Source: Nemopilema nomurai
Lineage: Eukaryota > Cnidaria > Scyphozoa > Rhizostomeae > Rhizostomatidae
DNA length: 64,000 nucleotides
NCBI GenBank assembly: GCA_003864495.1
Contig: ML133427.1
Span: 2,623,247 to 2,687,246 of the forward strand
Reading direction: 5' to 3'
The position numbers and the translations under genes were made by a program. The notes below the pieces were generated by a model, which worked only from the letters and a program-made list of their open reading frames with translations, was not told where the DNA came from and searched no databases. Positions within the stretch are counted from its first letter, which is position 1. Each line of letters starts with the position of its first letter. Of the stretch, positions 14,068 to 24,229 are shown piece by piece.

Positions 14068-14195
14068 TGAGACAACAGACATCGAATGACGTAACAGGAA
14101 CATCAAATACTGGCAAATAATGATCGAAAATAGAGCAGCAGACAACTGTTTGGTAGAAATTTTAGAAATTTTAGAAAATTGTAAACGAACTTTTA

Positions 14196-14201
14196 ATTAA
14201 A
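14196..14201 (+). terminator. possible ADSL polyadenylation signal (ATTAAA)
   Basis: ATTAAA occurs about 130 bases after the ADSL stop codon. It is the common variant of the poly(A) signal. There is no better AATAAA in the next 300 bases. Confidence 0.35.
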
Positions 14202-14526
14202 ATATGTCAAGGATGCATATGGGTTTTGGACTCTTTGTAAACATTGCTGATGATTTAATCAAGTCTCCCTTGTTACTCCAATCCAGTGATTGTCAACCAT
14301 TCAATCACGACCAATTTTGATCAAGCCATCACTAATCGTTTGTTTGGTCTGATTGCAATGGATTCCTCTCGTTTGCTCAACAGTTTAAGTACTGAGCGCT
14401 ATTGTGATGACGGTGAACTACCATCTCCCCGAACACTTTCCCAGCAGTGTTGAAAATGCTCTCTGCCTTAGTGTTTAGGACATTATCTTCTGTGTTCTTC
14501 CATTTTCTTATAGAGTTGTCAGGTGA

Positions 14527-14854
14527 TGACGTCACAAAAAAATTATTTTTAGAATTTTCGAAATTTGTTCCTATAACCTGAAAGAGCATCATGAAATGCC
14601 TCTCAATCTGCAAAATCAGTTAGGCTGAGATGTGACCAGATGAGCATAGGCTCTGGCTCCATAAACCTCTGTAATTTGGTCTCAGTTCAAAACTTTTTAG
14701 CTGAGCCAAAATAACAGTAATTCGTTATCAAACTTCGAATCTTTCATTGGCCATAGCTCACCTGATTTTACATATATGAGAGTAATTTATGGTGTTCTTT
14801 CATGTTACGTGGTCATTATTCGAAAATTCTAAAAATAGTTTTTGTGATGTCACA
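14527..14854. mobile_element. MITE copy 2 with 36-bp terminal inverted repeats
   Basis: Left end 14527-14562 and right end 14819-14854 are inverted repeats of about 36 bases. The left starts TGACGTCACAAAAAAATTAT and the right ends GTTTTTGTGATGTCACA. The pair matches at most positions, including TTTTTAGAATTTTCGAA. At about 330 bases with no coding frame this fits a non-autonomous DNA transposon. Copy 1 at 7757-8513 shares ends and interior. Target duplications are not clear. Confidence 0.7.
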
Positions 14855-14900
14855 CTTGAGAACTTTATTCTACCTGTTTCGTTTTTTCTTGAATAACTGT

Positions 14901-15140
14901 TCACTCATTTTTTGAAACAAAGGCCGAAAGTTTGAAGAACATGTCTCTGTCCATAAGTAAAAAAGCCTTAATTTTTCCTCCCTGATCAAAGACGATTTGG
15001 AGGTAAACCGTTTCTTGATCGTTAGCAACCTGAAAGAGTCCAGGAAAATTTGACGGCTCCACGTTTAGGAGCCGGAGGAAGGTTTTGCCTGTTAATGTCA
15101 AATTCGAGGGAGGTGCAGTAGTAATTTTAGTTGTAAACAA
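14901..15140 (-). other. unrecognised open frame of about 79 codons
   Basis: An open frame on the minus strand has reasonably protein-like composition (hydrophobic beta-like stretch VYLQIVFDQGGKIKAFLL). It has no ATG start, lies between a MITE and a Penelope-like element, and shows no family motif I know. It may be a transposon fragment or chance. Confidence 0.15.
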
Positions 15141-15223
15141 TGAATAGAAAATTTAAGTTGTTTTGAGTTGGAATTGAGGTAGGTTTGAATTTTAAAAATT
15201 CCAGCCAAAGGAAGGTTGAAACT

Positions 15224-16430
15224 ATTCAATTGCTAGAAAAAGCGGAACCAGTTTTGCATACTTAAAGTACTTTTTCGTCCGACACTCCTCAGAGTATGCA
15301 AACGTCGAAAAATAACCAAAAGCTGGCATAATAAATAGCCAGTTGCGGATCCAAAACACTAGAGGGTGATAAGAAGAGCGCGTGATTGGTTATAATTGAC
15401 CAATTAACGTTACTGAGAATATAACATTTAGAAGAGCCAAAGGGAAAGACGAACTCTTTCTGTCTACAAAGAATGGGATTTTCCATTGAAATATAGACAG
15501 ACTCCAAAACACCTAGGTGAAAGGACGACCTAGCTTGCCCAATTATACGAAAATTGTCGTCACTGCATGTTTTGGCGCAATCTGGATTCTCTAAAAGATG
15601 TTGTCCTATAGCCGAATCGCAATTAATTTGGGCATTGCGTCTTTTAATGCGGCTGCTCTCTTTCTGCAGAGGTTTTGGTCCTTGTGCTCGTGGGAACATG
15701 CTGTTTATTCTTATTGTTTTATGCTGTTTTTATATTATTCGTATACGACTAATACTTTTTTGAGGGAAGGAACGCAATCCTTTTGGGTGAAGGGAAACGT
15801 GGTCATAGCACTGTAGACCACACGAGGATTCACAGCTAAATAGCAGACATTTTTTGTTTTCTTTATTCGGTTTTCAAATTTTAGAGAAACATCACTAATC
15901 TAAGGTAATTTGAGGTCCTAAATGCTTGTCAAAGATGAAACTGGCAACTTTTTGATTGAAAGACTTGGAGATGACATCATCAGGGTAGCCATTTTCAATT
16001 AGGATACGTTTTATTGTATCAAGTTCGGAAGTGAGCTTAGCTTTGGAGCAAATCATGAGCGCCCTGTGAACTAAAGTTTTGATGAGACCAATTTTCCTTT
16101 CTTTAGGGCTAAAGGAATTCCAGCGAATATATTGACCAGTAAATGTTGGTTTCCTATAGACACTGGTGAAAAAGGAATCGCCCTCCTTTTGAACCGAAAC
16201 ATCCAGAAAATTCAAAGGGCTCCTTCTATAGTAAATTTTAGGGCTGGATGTAACGAGTTGAGTTTTCCATGAAAATAGTCACACTCCAGCTCCGAATCAA
16301 AAATGACGTACGTATCGTCAACATAGCGAAAATAGACCACTGGTTCAAAAAGGAAAAAATAGTTTAGTATGCAAAAACTGGTTCCGCTATTTCTAGCCAC
16401 TGTGAAGTTTTGTACCACAAAGCACTTGTT
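15224..16430 (-). mobile_element. Penelope-like retroelement, 5'-truncated, GIY-YIG half deleted
   Basis: On the minus strand, 16418-16212 encodes the reverse transcriptase catalytic box YVDD (codons 16325-16314). Then 16215-15895 continues with FLDV and RKPTFTGQYIRWNSFSP, the typical Penelope-like signature. Next, 15699-15289 carries the end of the GIY-YIG endonuclease region (HLLENPDCAKT, IIGQARSSFHLGVLESVYI). The first half of the endonuclease between the two pieces is missing and the frame is broken, so this copy is dead. The two outer ends, 15224-15262 and 16367-16405, are inverted repeats of each other. Related terminal fragments occur at 36540-36670 and 50035-50205. Confidence 0.85.
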
Positions 16431-18450
16431 GAAATTCTTCTGGGCTCTGCAACTGGGTATCTTGATGTTGGTACGTCATCCTGCTCAGGTTAAGAAACTT
16501 TCGTGGGAGGTAAGTTTCGCGTTTTTGGCATTTTTCGCCTACTTTTTCTTCCAAGCTCGCATAATCTGAATTCTAAATTCGCGAAAGTTTTTACTTGCGA
16601 AATTATGTAAAATTCCCAGCACGCGATAGAATTTCGTACAATTTTTTTCAGAGTGGGAAAAAGATTTTGAAAGGGAAAGTAACAACTAACATTAATTATA
16701 TGTTGGAAGTACTGAAAATTGATGCTAGAAAATTGTTTTTTTACCCCTAATTTTTCTTTCTTTTTTCCTGCGACAATGCACTTTTTCTTGATCCCGAAAG
16801 TTTTTGTTAATAAAATTTGCAGAAAAATACATCGCGAAGTTCTTGCCCTAAATTTCGCCCTCGAAAGTTTCTGCCCCTAAAGTGTTAATTCTTGCCGTTA
16901 CATGTTCAATTGATTTAGCCTTCAAAAGTCGACAAATGTGGATGATGGAAGAGTGAAGGTGTATGGGACATGAAGGATGTCACAATGTTGTCTTTTGGTA
17001 AAGACTCGGGTGGGTAGAGAACTTTTATTCTTGTCCGCAAAAGGTTTTCGATAGAATGTTTTAATATGGTCATTTGTTATCTTGAGCACAGCCAAGATAT
17101 GTTATTTTACCCATGGGTGTCCAAGGGAACCCTTTGTATAAATTGAGCAGTGTATAAGAACTTTTCATTTTTACCTGCATTAACTATTGACTAATTGTTC
17201 TTTATGAAAATAAGTCGACGTTGAAAGATAGAGCTCCTCAATTCCTTCAAAGAAGACCTCCTCAAGTCGGAACACTGTATAAATTTCCTTCATGAAGGAT
17301 TTAAATAGCTAACTGGTTTATTAACAAGCAGTTTGAATTGTTTTGTTCGAGATGATAAACAACTTGAATTTGTGTTTTCTGATTTAACCATTTTCGTGAC
17401 CTGATTCCAGAAATTGACAATTGAGGAGACAATTCTTTTCGAATGTCGCGGTACATTTATCTTATACTCCTGAAAAATGCTACCTTCAATCTATTCCATT
17501 TTACTTGGGGTACCGTAAGAAGTGGTCTCGATTCTTTTTGAGCCCACCCCCATATTCAGCTTTGAAGCATTTGCGATGAACAACAACAACAACAGCTTTA
17601 TGTCCCCCACGAACTGCAGCTAAACGGAGGTTTGCCAATTTTATACCCTTGGACTATTTCCCATCCATAGATGCATCTTGGTTACCTTTCTTGACTTCGG
17701 CTCGCGTGACTTGATCAACTTATTTACCAACTGTTTTCACGAAATGTAGTATTCTAAACTGTCATAGACATACTGCAAGTGACTCATGTTACAATCCAAT
17801 TTTGTTGGCACCAGGGAACTTCGAATGCGTTTGATCCAAATCAAGTCCTTCAGGCTGCCTAGGGCTTAAGATGTACCAACCATTACATACAATCATGATA
17901 AAACAGCAACGAGAGGGGGATCTGTTCCTGTCACTCTCTCGAAAACTGTTCCTGTCACTCTCTCGACAGCCAGTTGAATTTGTAATGAATTTCCATCCGA
18001 AATTAGCTTTGGCCTTATTACAACTAAGAGCAAATATAGCGCGTTAGTCACCGATTACTTCCTCGCCCTATTCTCTGCGCCAGTTTCTCTTAGGCCAGGT
18101 TGTATGGCGCCATGCCCTAAACACATTCCTAAAACCAGCCCTTCTCCATTCTAATTTAGAGTTCGTGCTCATGAAAGTTTGCCATTATAATTGTTTTCTA
18201 CTTTCTTATGATTTTTGTTCGCTTTTCTTGAAATATAACTTATATCCGATTTCATTTCATGCGCCATGACTCGAAATATAAGCTTTTATGCTCAGTTGTG
18301 GTTTGGTACTAGACTAGGAATTACTTGACTAAAAATTTCCAACTTTTTAATTCTTGACGATTTGATGTTGATCTTCTCTTATTCATTCTCGATTGAATTC
18401 TAATTATATTTAGATTCATTTGCCCTTGGCGGGCACTTCTCTGTTTCTCT
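16431..18450. other. intergenic DNA, nothing recognised
   Basis: No exon or open frame of note. A 22-base direct duplication, 'ctgttcctgtcactctctcg', occurs at about 17925-17966. Short CAA repeats lie near 17582-17594. Nothing else stands out. Confidence 0.5.
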
Positions 18451-18457
18451 GATTGTT

Positions 18458-18508
18458 GCCGCCATCTTGGCATCTACCCGCCATTGGTCAAAGTGTTTGC
18501 GCGCCAAA
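18458..18508 (+). promoter_or_regulatory. cell-cycle-type promoter elements: YY1-like, CCAAT, E2F
   Basis: Within 51 bases lie GCCGCCATCTTGG at 18458-18470 (YY1-like), an inverted CCAAT box in CCATTGG at 18481-18487, and TTTGCGCGCCAAA at 18496-18508. The last reads as an E2F site on both strands. This is a combination typical of replication-linked promoters. It sits about 450 bases beyond the 3' end of the H1 gene, so it should not be the H1 promoter. It could drive the small plus-strand ORF at 18658. Confidence 0.4.
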
Positions 18509-18657
18509 GTCAAAAGCAAGAAAAACTCAATTGTTGGCTTCGCCTCTGAGAGGCCACTCTAAATACTCCAAAAGAAATATGCGGAAGGCCGTTTTTACGA
18601 GTTAATTACAACTAGTGTCGGCTAATTAACTTCTACTCTTGTCATTCCCCAGCAGAT

Positions 18658-18783
18658 ATGCCTCGACGGTCAAAAACTTTAAAATCCTTTTTAAACAAAA
18701 GCCAAAATTATAAACATGGCACATCTGCTGAAAAATGCCAAGAAAAACTAGCATGCATGTTAAACGAACTCGGAATAAAATAA
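18658..18783 (+). CDS. possible 41-residue basic protein
   Basis: ATG at 18658 opens 41 codons (MPRRSKTLKSFL... to LNELGIK) with stop TAA at 18781-18783. An AATAAA at 18774-18779 overlaps the end of the frame, and CCAAT/E2F-like motifs lie 150-200 bases upstream. The N-terminus is rich in Arg/Lys/Ser. No family is recognised. The frame is short enough to be chance, and the bases just before the ATG (ccccagcag) could be a splice acceptor of a larger gene. Confidence 0.2.
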   Translation: MPRRSKTLKSFLNKSQNYKHGTSAEKCQEKLACMLNELGIK

Positions 18784-18954
18784 TAATGCATATACATATT
18801 GTGTAAAAATATTATTTACAGGTTTCTTATAATTTTTACGTTCGAAGCGTCAAGTTTTACTTCTCATCCCAACATCTCAGTTTCGTTTGTGCGTTCAGCG
18901 TCCGTCACCAAAATTAAAACTACCATGTCCGAATTTTATACACAGTTCACCTTC

Positions 18955-19491
18955 TTACTTCTTTGCCGCCTTCTTCGCCGCTGGTTTCTTCGCCTTCGAT
19001 GCTGGTTTCTTGGCGGGCGATTTCTTTGCTGCTGGCTTTTTCGCCGCTGGTTTCTTGGCGGGCGATTTCTTTGCCGCCACTGCCTTCTTTGCTGCTGGCT
19101 TTTTGGCTGCCTTCTTTGCTGCTGGTTTCGCCGCCTTCTTCGGTGACTTGACTGCCTTCTTCGGGGTGGTCTTTGCCTTGGGCTTCTTCGGGGACTTCTT
19201 CGCTGCTGGTGCCTTTGGCTTGGCGGGCGCTGCCTCCTTCTTCACCAGTTTAAATGAACCTGATGCGCCGACGCCTTTCGAGTGAACGAGTATGTCTTGC
19301 AAAACACCACGTTTGAGCGCCAACTTCAACTGGGTATCTGCATTGTCTCCAACTTTGTAGTTTTCTTTGATGTACTTGGAAATCGCTTGTCTTGAGGTTC
19401 CCTTTCTGTCCTTCAGCGCGTTTAATGCCGCTGTGATCATGTCGATGTATTTTGGGTGCGATGCTGGAGCTGCTGCTTTCTTTGCTGACAT
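18955..19491 (-). CDS. linker histone H1
   Basis: An intronless 178-codon gene. Residues about 11-85 form the winged-helix globular domain ([20 protein letters not shown], then [14 protein letters not shown] and a GASGSFKL C-terminal strand). The rest is a Lys/Ala/Pro tail with SPKKP and AKKPAAKK repeats, as in metazoan H1. The protein binds linker DNA at the nucleosome dyad and compacts chromatin. No canonical histone 3' stem-loop and no AATAAA is visible within about 150 bases after the stop. No core histone gene lies in the window, so this H1 is solitary here. The repetitive tail creates open frames on the opposite strand that are not genes. Confidence 0.95.
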   Translation of the reverse strand: MSAKKAAAPASHPKYIDMITAALNALKDRKGTSRQAISKYIKENYKVGDNADTQLKLALKRGVLQDILVHSKGVGASGSFKLVKKEAAPAKPKAPAAKKSPKKPKAKTTPKKAVKSPKKAAKPAAKKAAKKPAAKKAVAAKKSPAKKPAAKKPAAKKSPAKKPASKAKKPAAKKAAKK

Positions 19492-19606
19492 CTTGAGTTT
19501 GTTGGTCGATACTTTCGATGAAGATTAGTCTTTTTGAACGGTGAGTTTTAGCGCCTTTTCCGCTTTCAAAAATTTTCCACTGTGAAGCTCCTCACGTGCA
19601 GCCGCG

Positions 19607-19614
19607 TTAATATA
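19607..19614 (-). promoter_or_regulatory. TATA-like box of the H1 gene
   Basis: On the minus strand TATATTAA lies about 120 bases upstream of the H1 start codon, a sensible distance for a short 5' leader. No clear H1 box (AAACACA) was seen. Confidence 0.4.
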
Positions 19615-19744
19615 GAAGTTGATCGGACGTACGAGGAAGCACCGCTTCTGAGCACACCTCCAACCAAAGATGGCCTGTGATAACAGCAAGTTGTGCTTTC
19701 CGTTTCTTTTTGATCGCCGATTTCTCAACAATTAGAGGAGATTT

Positions 19745-21820
19745 CTACCAAATTTTTATAAAGGTTTGTTCAGAACATATTGTAGTTTTAGGAAATTAAT
19801 AATTTTACTCTTTACATTCGCTTACTTCTTCGGAAATAATTATTTTCTGAGTATTTGATGTCACGCAGGAAACGAAGTGTCTAGAAAGCGATTCAATTTT
19901 TCACGAAGTTAGCTTGCTACAGACCTGAAATTTTGTGTACTGAATCTCAAAACATCTATCTCTTTGGTCTGATATGAATGGCTTTCATGCCAGCTTTGCC
20001 TTTTGCAAAAATTGAATTTTTATTACACCAACAAACACAGGCCTAACTGACAACCGCCGTCAGCGAATTGCCGATTCTTTCTTTACTTCTTTGTGTTACC
20101 CTTAAAAACCCTTTTCGGGCAAAATCTAATTTTTGGGATCACCCTTCAATTCCTAAGAAGCATTTTGATATAGTTTTGCTGTGAATTTATGTGTTTTTGC
20201 GTATAAATGTGCGAAAAAGACGCGGTGCTATTGCTATGTCGCAGTCATCTTTCCGTGCCCGAAACTTCAAATCTCTGCTCGATCTTCGTCAAAATTTGAA
20301 AATTTATGTACAGAGTTTGAGGCGTTATATCCACGAAAATGAGTTTAAACTTCGAATATGGCTATAAGGTTTTCTCTTTTTTATCTCAGGTTTGAAAAAA
20401 TCGCTCTAAACCTACAGGAAATCATGGAAATTAAATCCATATTTTGCATCCTTCGACTCGGGTTTTGGAAACCAACCGCCATTGTCCAGTAGAGTTGACC
20501 CAAAGTTACGACCAACTTTCTTGCCCAAAATGCCCCTAAAGTTATAATTTAACTTGGAAATAATATTTATTTTCATTAAATTTTGCTGTTGTAAGATCTG
20601 GCAGCCCCATAAAACCGAATTTGTTAATGTTTCTGACTCTCTTGCCAACAGTTTCCTCCCCACGGTTTCCTCGTTAGCAAGAATCAAAGCGAATTACTTT
20701 GCGAAAAATTCTTGCAGTTCTTGATAATCTTGTGATCAGAAACATGAGTTTTCACTGGCTTTAAATAGGAAAACCATTTATAGCTTCTTTATGGTAAAAA
20801 ACTCATCAATTCCACTTCAGAATTGATTTTTTAATCGATTCTCCCCGTAGCCCTTCGTTGTCGTCAAATCGCCGTCGAAGGCACGGAAAGATTTTGTTAT
20901 CTGCATGTTAGTTTTGTGTTACTATCAAACAAATGTCAATGAAAATGCTGTATCTTGTTTTTAAGGTTTGCTTTGAATGAATTGGGATACTTTTGATCGA
21001 ATTTAGTAGGCTAAGACTCTCAGTTTCTTAAAGATTTCTTCTCGTCGAATTTGTTAACATGGCGCCGTTGTTGTTTCTGAAAGCCTAAGAGTAAATCCGT
21101 TGTTGGCTAAAATCTATAACAGCTAGCATGGATATTTCCTTTAGTGTATGACAGTCGTGAGATTGATTGGAGAAAGTGAATATGTTTATCACACGTATTT
21201 TGATAAAATTTCACAAAGCACAAAGTTTTATTAGATTCCAGACTATTATGTCAAGGTTTGCTACAAGCCCCCTATGGCAGTTTTTCAATGAACAATAAAT
21301 GATCTCATTGGCATTCATTCATGATTCTCCAACAAACATATTGATAACTGGCTGCAATAATGCAGCAGCTAGGTAAGGATAATGCTAATTTCTCCATTAT
21401 CTACACATTTAAGTAACCTCCAGAATTATCTAGCATTCTATTAAGCAATTGAAAAATTGACCAACAAATTCATGATTCCCAGATTCTTGTCAGCTCCAGC
21501 CCAAATTCAATCTTTCTTTTTGAGGAAATTTTCTAGACAATCACTTCAGAAAATTTTCATTAAAGTTGACCTAAAATCTTGTACTTTTCACCTCAATGCA
21601 TATTTATTGTATATGTATATATATATATTTGATATCAAAGTTTCCAGCTGTATGGCTCTAAATGAAAGCGCAAATCATAGAACGTGTTCACATACTGTAT
21701 GTGGCAGCTTACTATATCGGATGAATTAAAAATCAGTTCATATGGCTTACCCCAGAAAGTTTATTTGTCATATTTAATCTGTACCTAGGTGGTGCTTTTA
21801 ATGTAAATTACCTCATATAT
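19745..21820. other. intergenic DNA, nothing recognised
   Basis: AT-rich DNA without convincing exons. A short TA microsatellite lies near 21610-21630. The open frames seen are short and not protein-like. Confidence 0.5.
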
Positions 21821-21825
21821 TTTCA

Positions 21826-21907
21826 ACTGCTTTTATATTTTCAACTGCTTCTATATTTTCAACTGCTTTTATATTTTCAACTGCTTTTATATTTTCAACT
21901 GCTTTAC
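21826..21907. repeat. 18-bp tandem repeat, about 4.5 copies
   Basis: Tandem copies of 'tatattttcaactgcttt' with one variant (cttc for tttt). Confidence 0.85.
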
Positions 21908-22009
21908 TTGAGGGAAATCAAGACAGATAAACAAGAGAAGTCAATTTGACATGGACTTGATATCTAGATAGTTTACACAGCAAATCAAGTTCCATAATAA
22001 ATAAGAGCA

Positions 22010-22015
22010 TTTATT
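22010..22015 (-). terminator. poly(A) signal for the LDAF1-like gene
   Basis: AATAAA on the minus strand, about 235 bases after the stop codon of the promethin-like gene. Confidence 0.4.
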
Positions 22016-22248
22016 TAAATACACAATTTTATTAAGCAACTTTAAATAAACAATTACTAATCTCAGATTGTATTGTTGTAAGCATCCAATTTATGTAAAT
22101 TGTTGGCTTATACATTGCACATTATAGTTTTGAAACCCAGTCACCTCTGACAGCAACACTATGTGCATTGTCTTGTCATAGTTCACCAAAAAGATCATTG
22201 GTTTAGCAACAGTTTATGGAAACAGCTCTTCTTGTGAAATCTGTTGGT

Positions 22249-22821
22249 TTAAGATTCAAGAATGGTATGTGAGATTTCATCCACATTTTGCAAGGTTTTC
22301 TCCACCCATTCAGTTGTTTGTGTCATTTTATTTACAAAGTCCACCTCTTTGTTCAGTAAATCAGACATCATAGAACTTGGTGTCCAATCTTTGCTCTTGG
22401 TTGACAAGTCTTGTTTGGTTGACCTTGAAAAAATCATGTGACTTGTGTTTCCGCCATAAAGGATGTAAGCGATGAATGCGAGAACTGATGTGATCGCCAT
22501 TGAAATAAAAATTATAAGTGCAATTGTTGGCAGAAAGAAAGACAGCGCTGTTGCCAGTATCATAAACTCAAAAATAACACCTCCAATCAACAAACAGGTA
22601 TTTGCAAACACCAAAAATCCAACAAGAAAAGTTATTGGGCCCAAACTCATGGCTCCCCCTAGTAGGCAAAATAGCCCTGCCAATGGGTGTTCTTGGCAAA
22701 ACTGCAAACAATAGGTTGCTAGCCTCTTCAGCCTTGGATAGGGCAAGTTATCCGCCTTCTTTTCAGCCCAGCTGTAGATTCCAACACCAACTCTGAATGG
22801 TAATCCTGGGAGTGTGCCCAT
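22249..22821 (-). CDS. promethin / LDAF1-like multi-pass membrane protein
   Basis: 190 codons in one exon. Residues about 46-122 form a long hydrophobic block readable as four closely packed membrane segments or two hairpins, broken by GG and a single Glu in GGVIFEFMI. It is preceded by the amphipathic stretch YCLQFCQEHPLAG and followed by a polar tail with a short predicted helix (WVEKTLQNVDEI). This layout, and the position of the Glu, resemble promethin (LDAF1/TMEM159), which works with seipin at ER sites of lipid-droplet formation. Human LDAF1 is 161 residues. Immediately before the ATG the minus strand reads TTTTCAATTCTAG, a good splice acceptor, so a non-coding first exon probably lies upstream near 23440. 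The family call is from remembered pattern only. Confidence 0.55.
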   Translation of the reverse strand: MGTLPGLPFRVGVGIYSWAEKKADNLPYPRLKRLATYCLQFCQEHPLAGLFCLLGGAMSLGPITFLVGFLVFANTCLLIGGVIFEFMILATALSFFLPTIALIIFISMAITSVLAFIAYILYGGNTSHMIFSRSTKQDLSTKSKDWTPSSMMSDLLNKEVDFVNKMTQTTEWVEKTLQNVDEISHTILES

Positions 22822-23440
22822 CTAGAATTGAAAATTTAAAAATTCAGAGTAGTTTTGGCAAAATATTGCGCAGTTTTGTGAGAAATTTAATCTCTCCACA
22901 TGAAGATTGTTGCTTCAATTAGGTTGGAATGCATGTTACCCCAATTTTAAAACTTTCAATGAATCACTTGACTTTTAAGAATAACATTAATATATTGTAA
23001 TGCAAGAAATAGAAATTAATTATAGCATTTGAATAAACAGGTCTTAAAAACATATGCTCCGATTTGCCAAAACAAAACCTTATTTATTTCCCACATTCTT
23101 ATCCAGGCTCTCTGCATGAGACTACTTACACAACTTTGGGCCTTTTAAACCCCTTTCAATAAAAGGGACACTGGTACTTGCTTTGTCCTCGAAACTTTAT
23201 AAAAGTGTATACTATACCAGAATATGTTCAAAAAATGCGCCAAAAATGCATAACTTTGTTTCGGGCACACATGTACCATGGAAACATGGAACGTGGATAC
23301 TGCAACCCTGCGAATAGAACTGTATCGTATCATAACTATAGTAAAAATATGAAGTAGTTAGTTGCACTTACTTTGGTCAATAATTTTTCAAGGTCCCAGA
23401 CAGGAGCAATCCGAAAGTCTGCTTACGCAAACCTTGAAAA

Positions 23441-23460
23441 CAATGCAAAGCATTGTGGGG
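23441..23460 (-). promoter_or_regulatory. ZNF143/Staf-type promoter motif
   Basis: On the minus strand this reads CCCCACAATGCTTTGCATTG, matching the Staf/ZNF143 core CCCANNATGCNNYGC. It lies about 620 bases upstream of the LDAF1-like ATG. Just downstream on the minus strand is CAAG|GTTTGCG, a usable splice donor, which would suit a 5' leader exon spliced to the acceptor at the ATG. Confidence 0.45.
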
Positions 23461-24229
23461 GACATGACTTCTTTGAAAGTTGGTCTGTGCGAAAGAGAGG
23501 CTGAGCCAACAGACCTGCCAGTCGGCATCAAAACACAAAAATTATTGTATTCAGTCTAAGCGAAGAATAACAAGGACAGCAATAAAGTATAAATGAACTT
23601 ATAATAAGATGACGAGGTGGGTTATGGCAACATACTTGATCTTGACGTATTTTACGGGCAGTCATTATTGGGTATCATACTCTATGTTTTTGTTCTGAGT
23701 CATGCTGCTTGTTGCAAATTTTGCTTCTTGAGAAGTTTGTACCTTCGCAGCTTAGAGTTATTTTTCTATAAACTATGATCTAATTTATTTTTTCAATATT
23801 TATCATCGGTTCTTGGAAATTTCGTTCAGCTTTTAATGAGTCTCCCTGAATAATTCAATGCTATAAATTTGATTTCCACTGGTGTATATATTTTCCATAT
23901 TTAGTAGTCTCAGGATAAATTTCCTGAGTTTAACTTATCATATTTATTTCCTGGGAGCATTCTGAATTCTGAGTTTTCACGTAGGGTGGCTAACATGTAG
24001 ATTGTTACGGGGAACTCGCTTAATTCACCAAGAACAGCTAGTGTAGGACGGGTTCGTTTTAATCCCAAGATAGTGTTACAGAATTTTGTGTGTACCTTTT
24101 GGCTTCTGATTTCAGGTGAACAGGGCATGTATTTCTGACCAGTACGTCATTATAGGGATAGTAAATGATAAGAAATAAATTGATTTTGCATCAATCGGCC
24201 AAGTTTTGAAATTATTTTTTGTAACACAG

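Noticed and set aside
18541..18560. Hairpin 'gcctctgagaggc' as a histone mRNA 3' stem-loop
   Set aside because: Stem length, loop and flanks do not fit the histone consensus, and it lies about 400 bases beyond the H1 stop.
18799..19285. Plus-strand open frames opposite the H1 gene (Phe/Ala/Leu-rich)
   Set aside because: They mirror the Lys/Ala repeats of the H1 tail on the other strand.
23362..23559. Plus-strand open frame as an N-terminal exon of the BCL-2-like gene
   Set aside because: No BH4 or BH3 pattern; the stretch is better explained as the minus-strand promoter and leader of the LDAF1-like gene.
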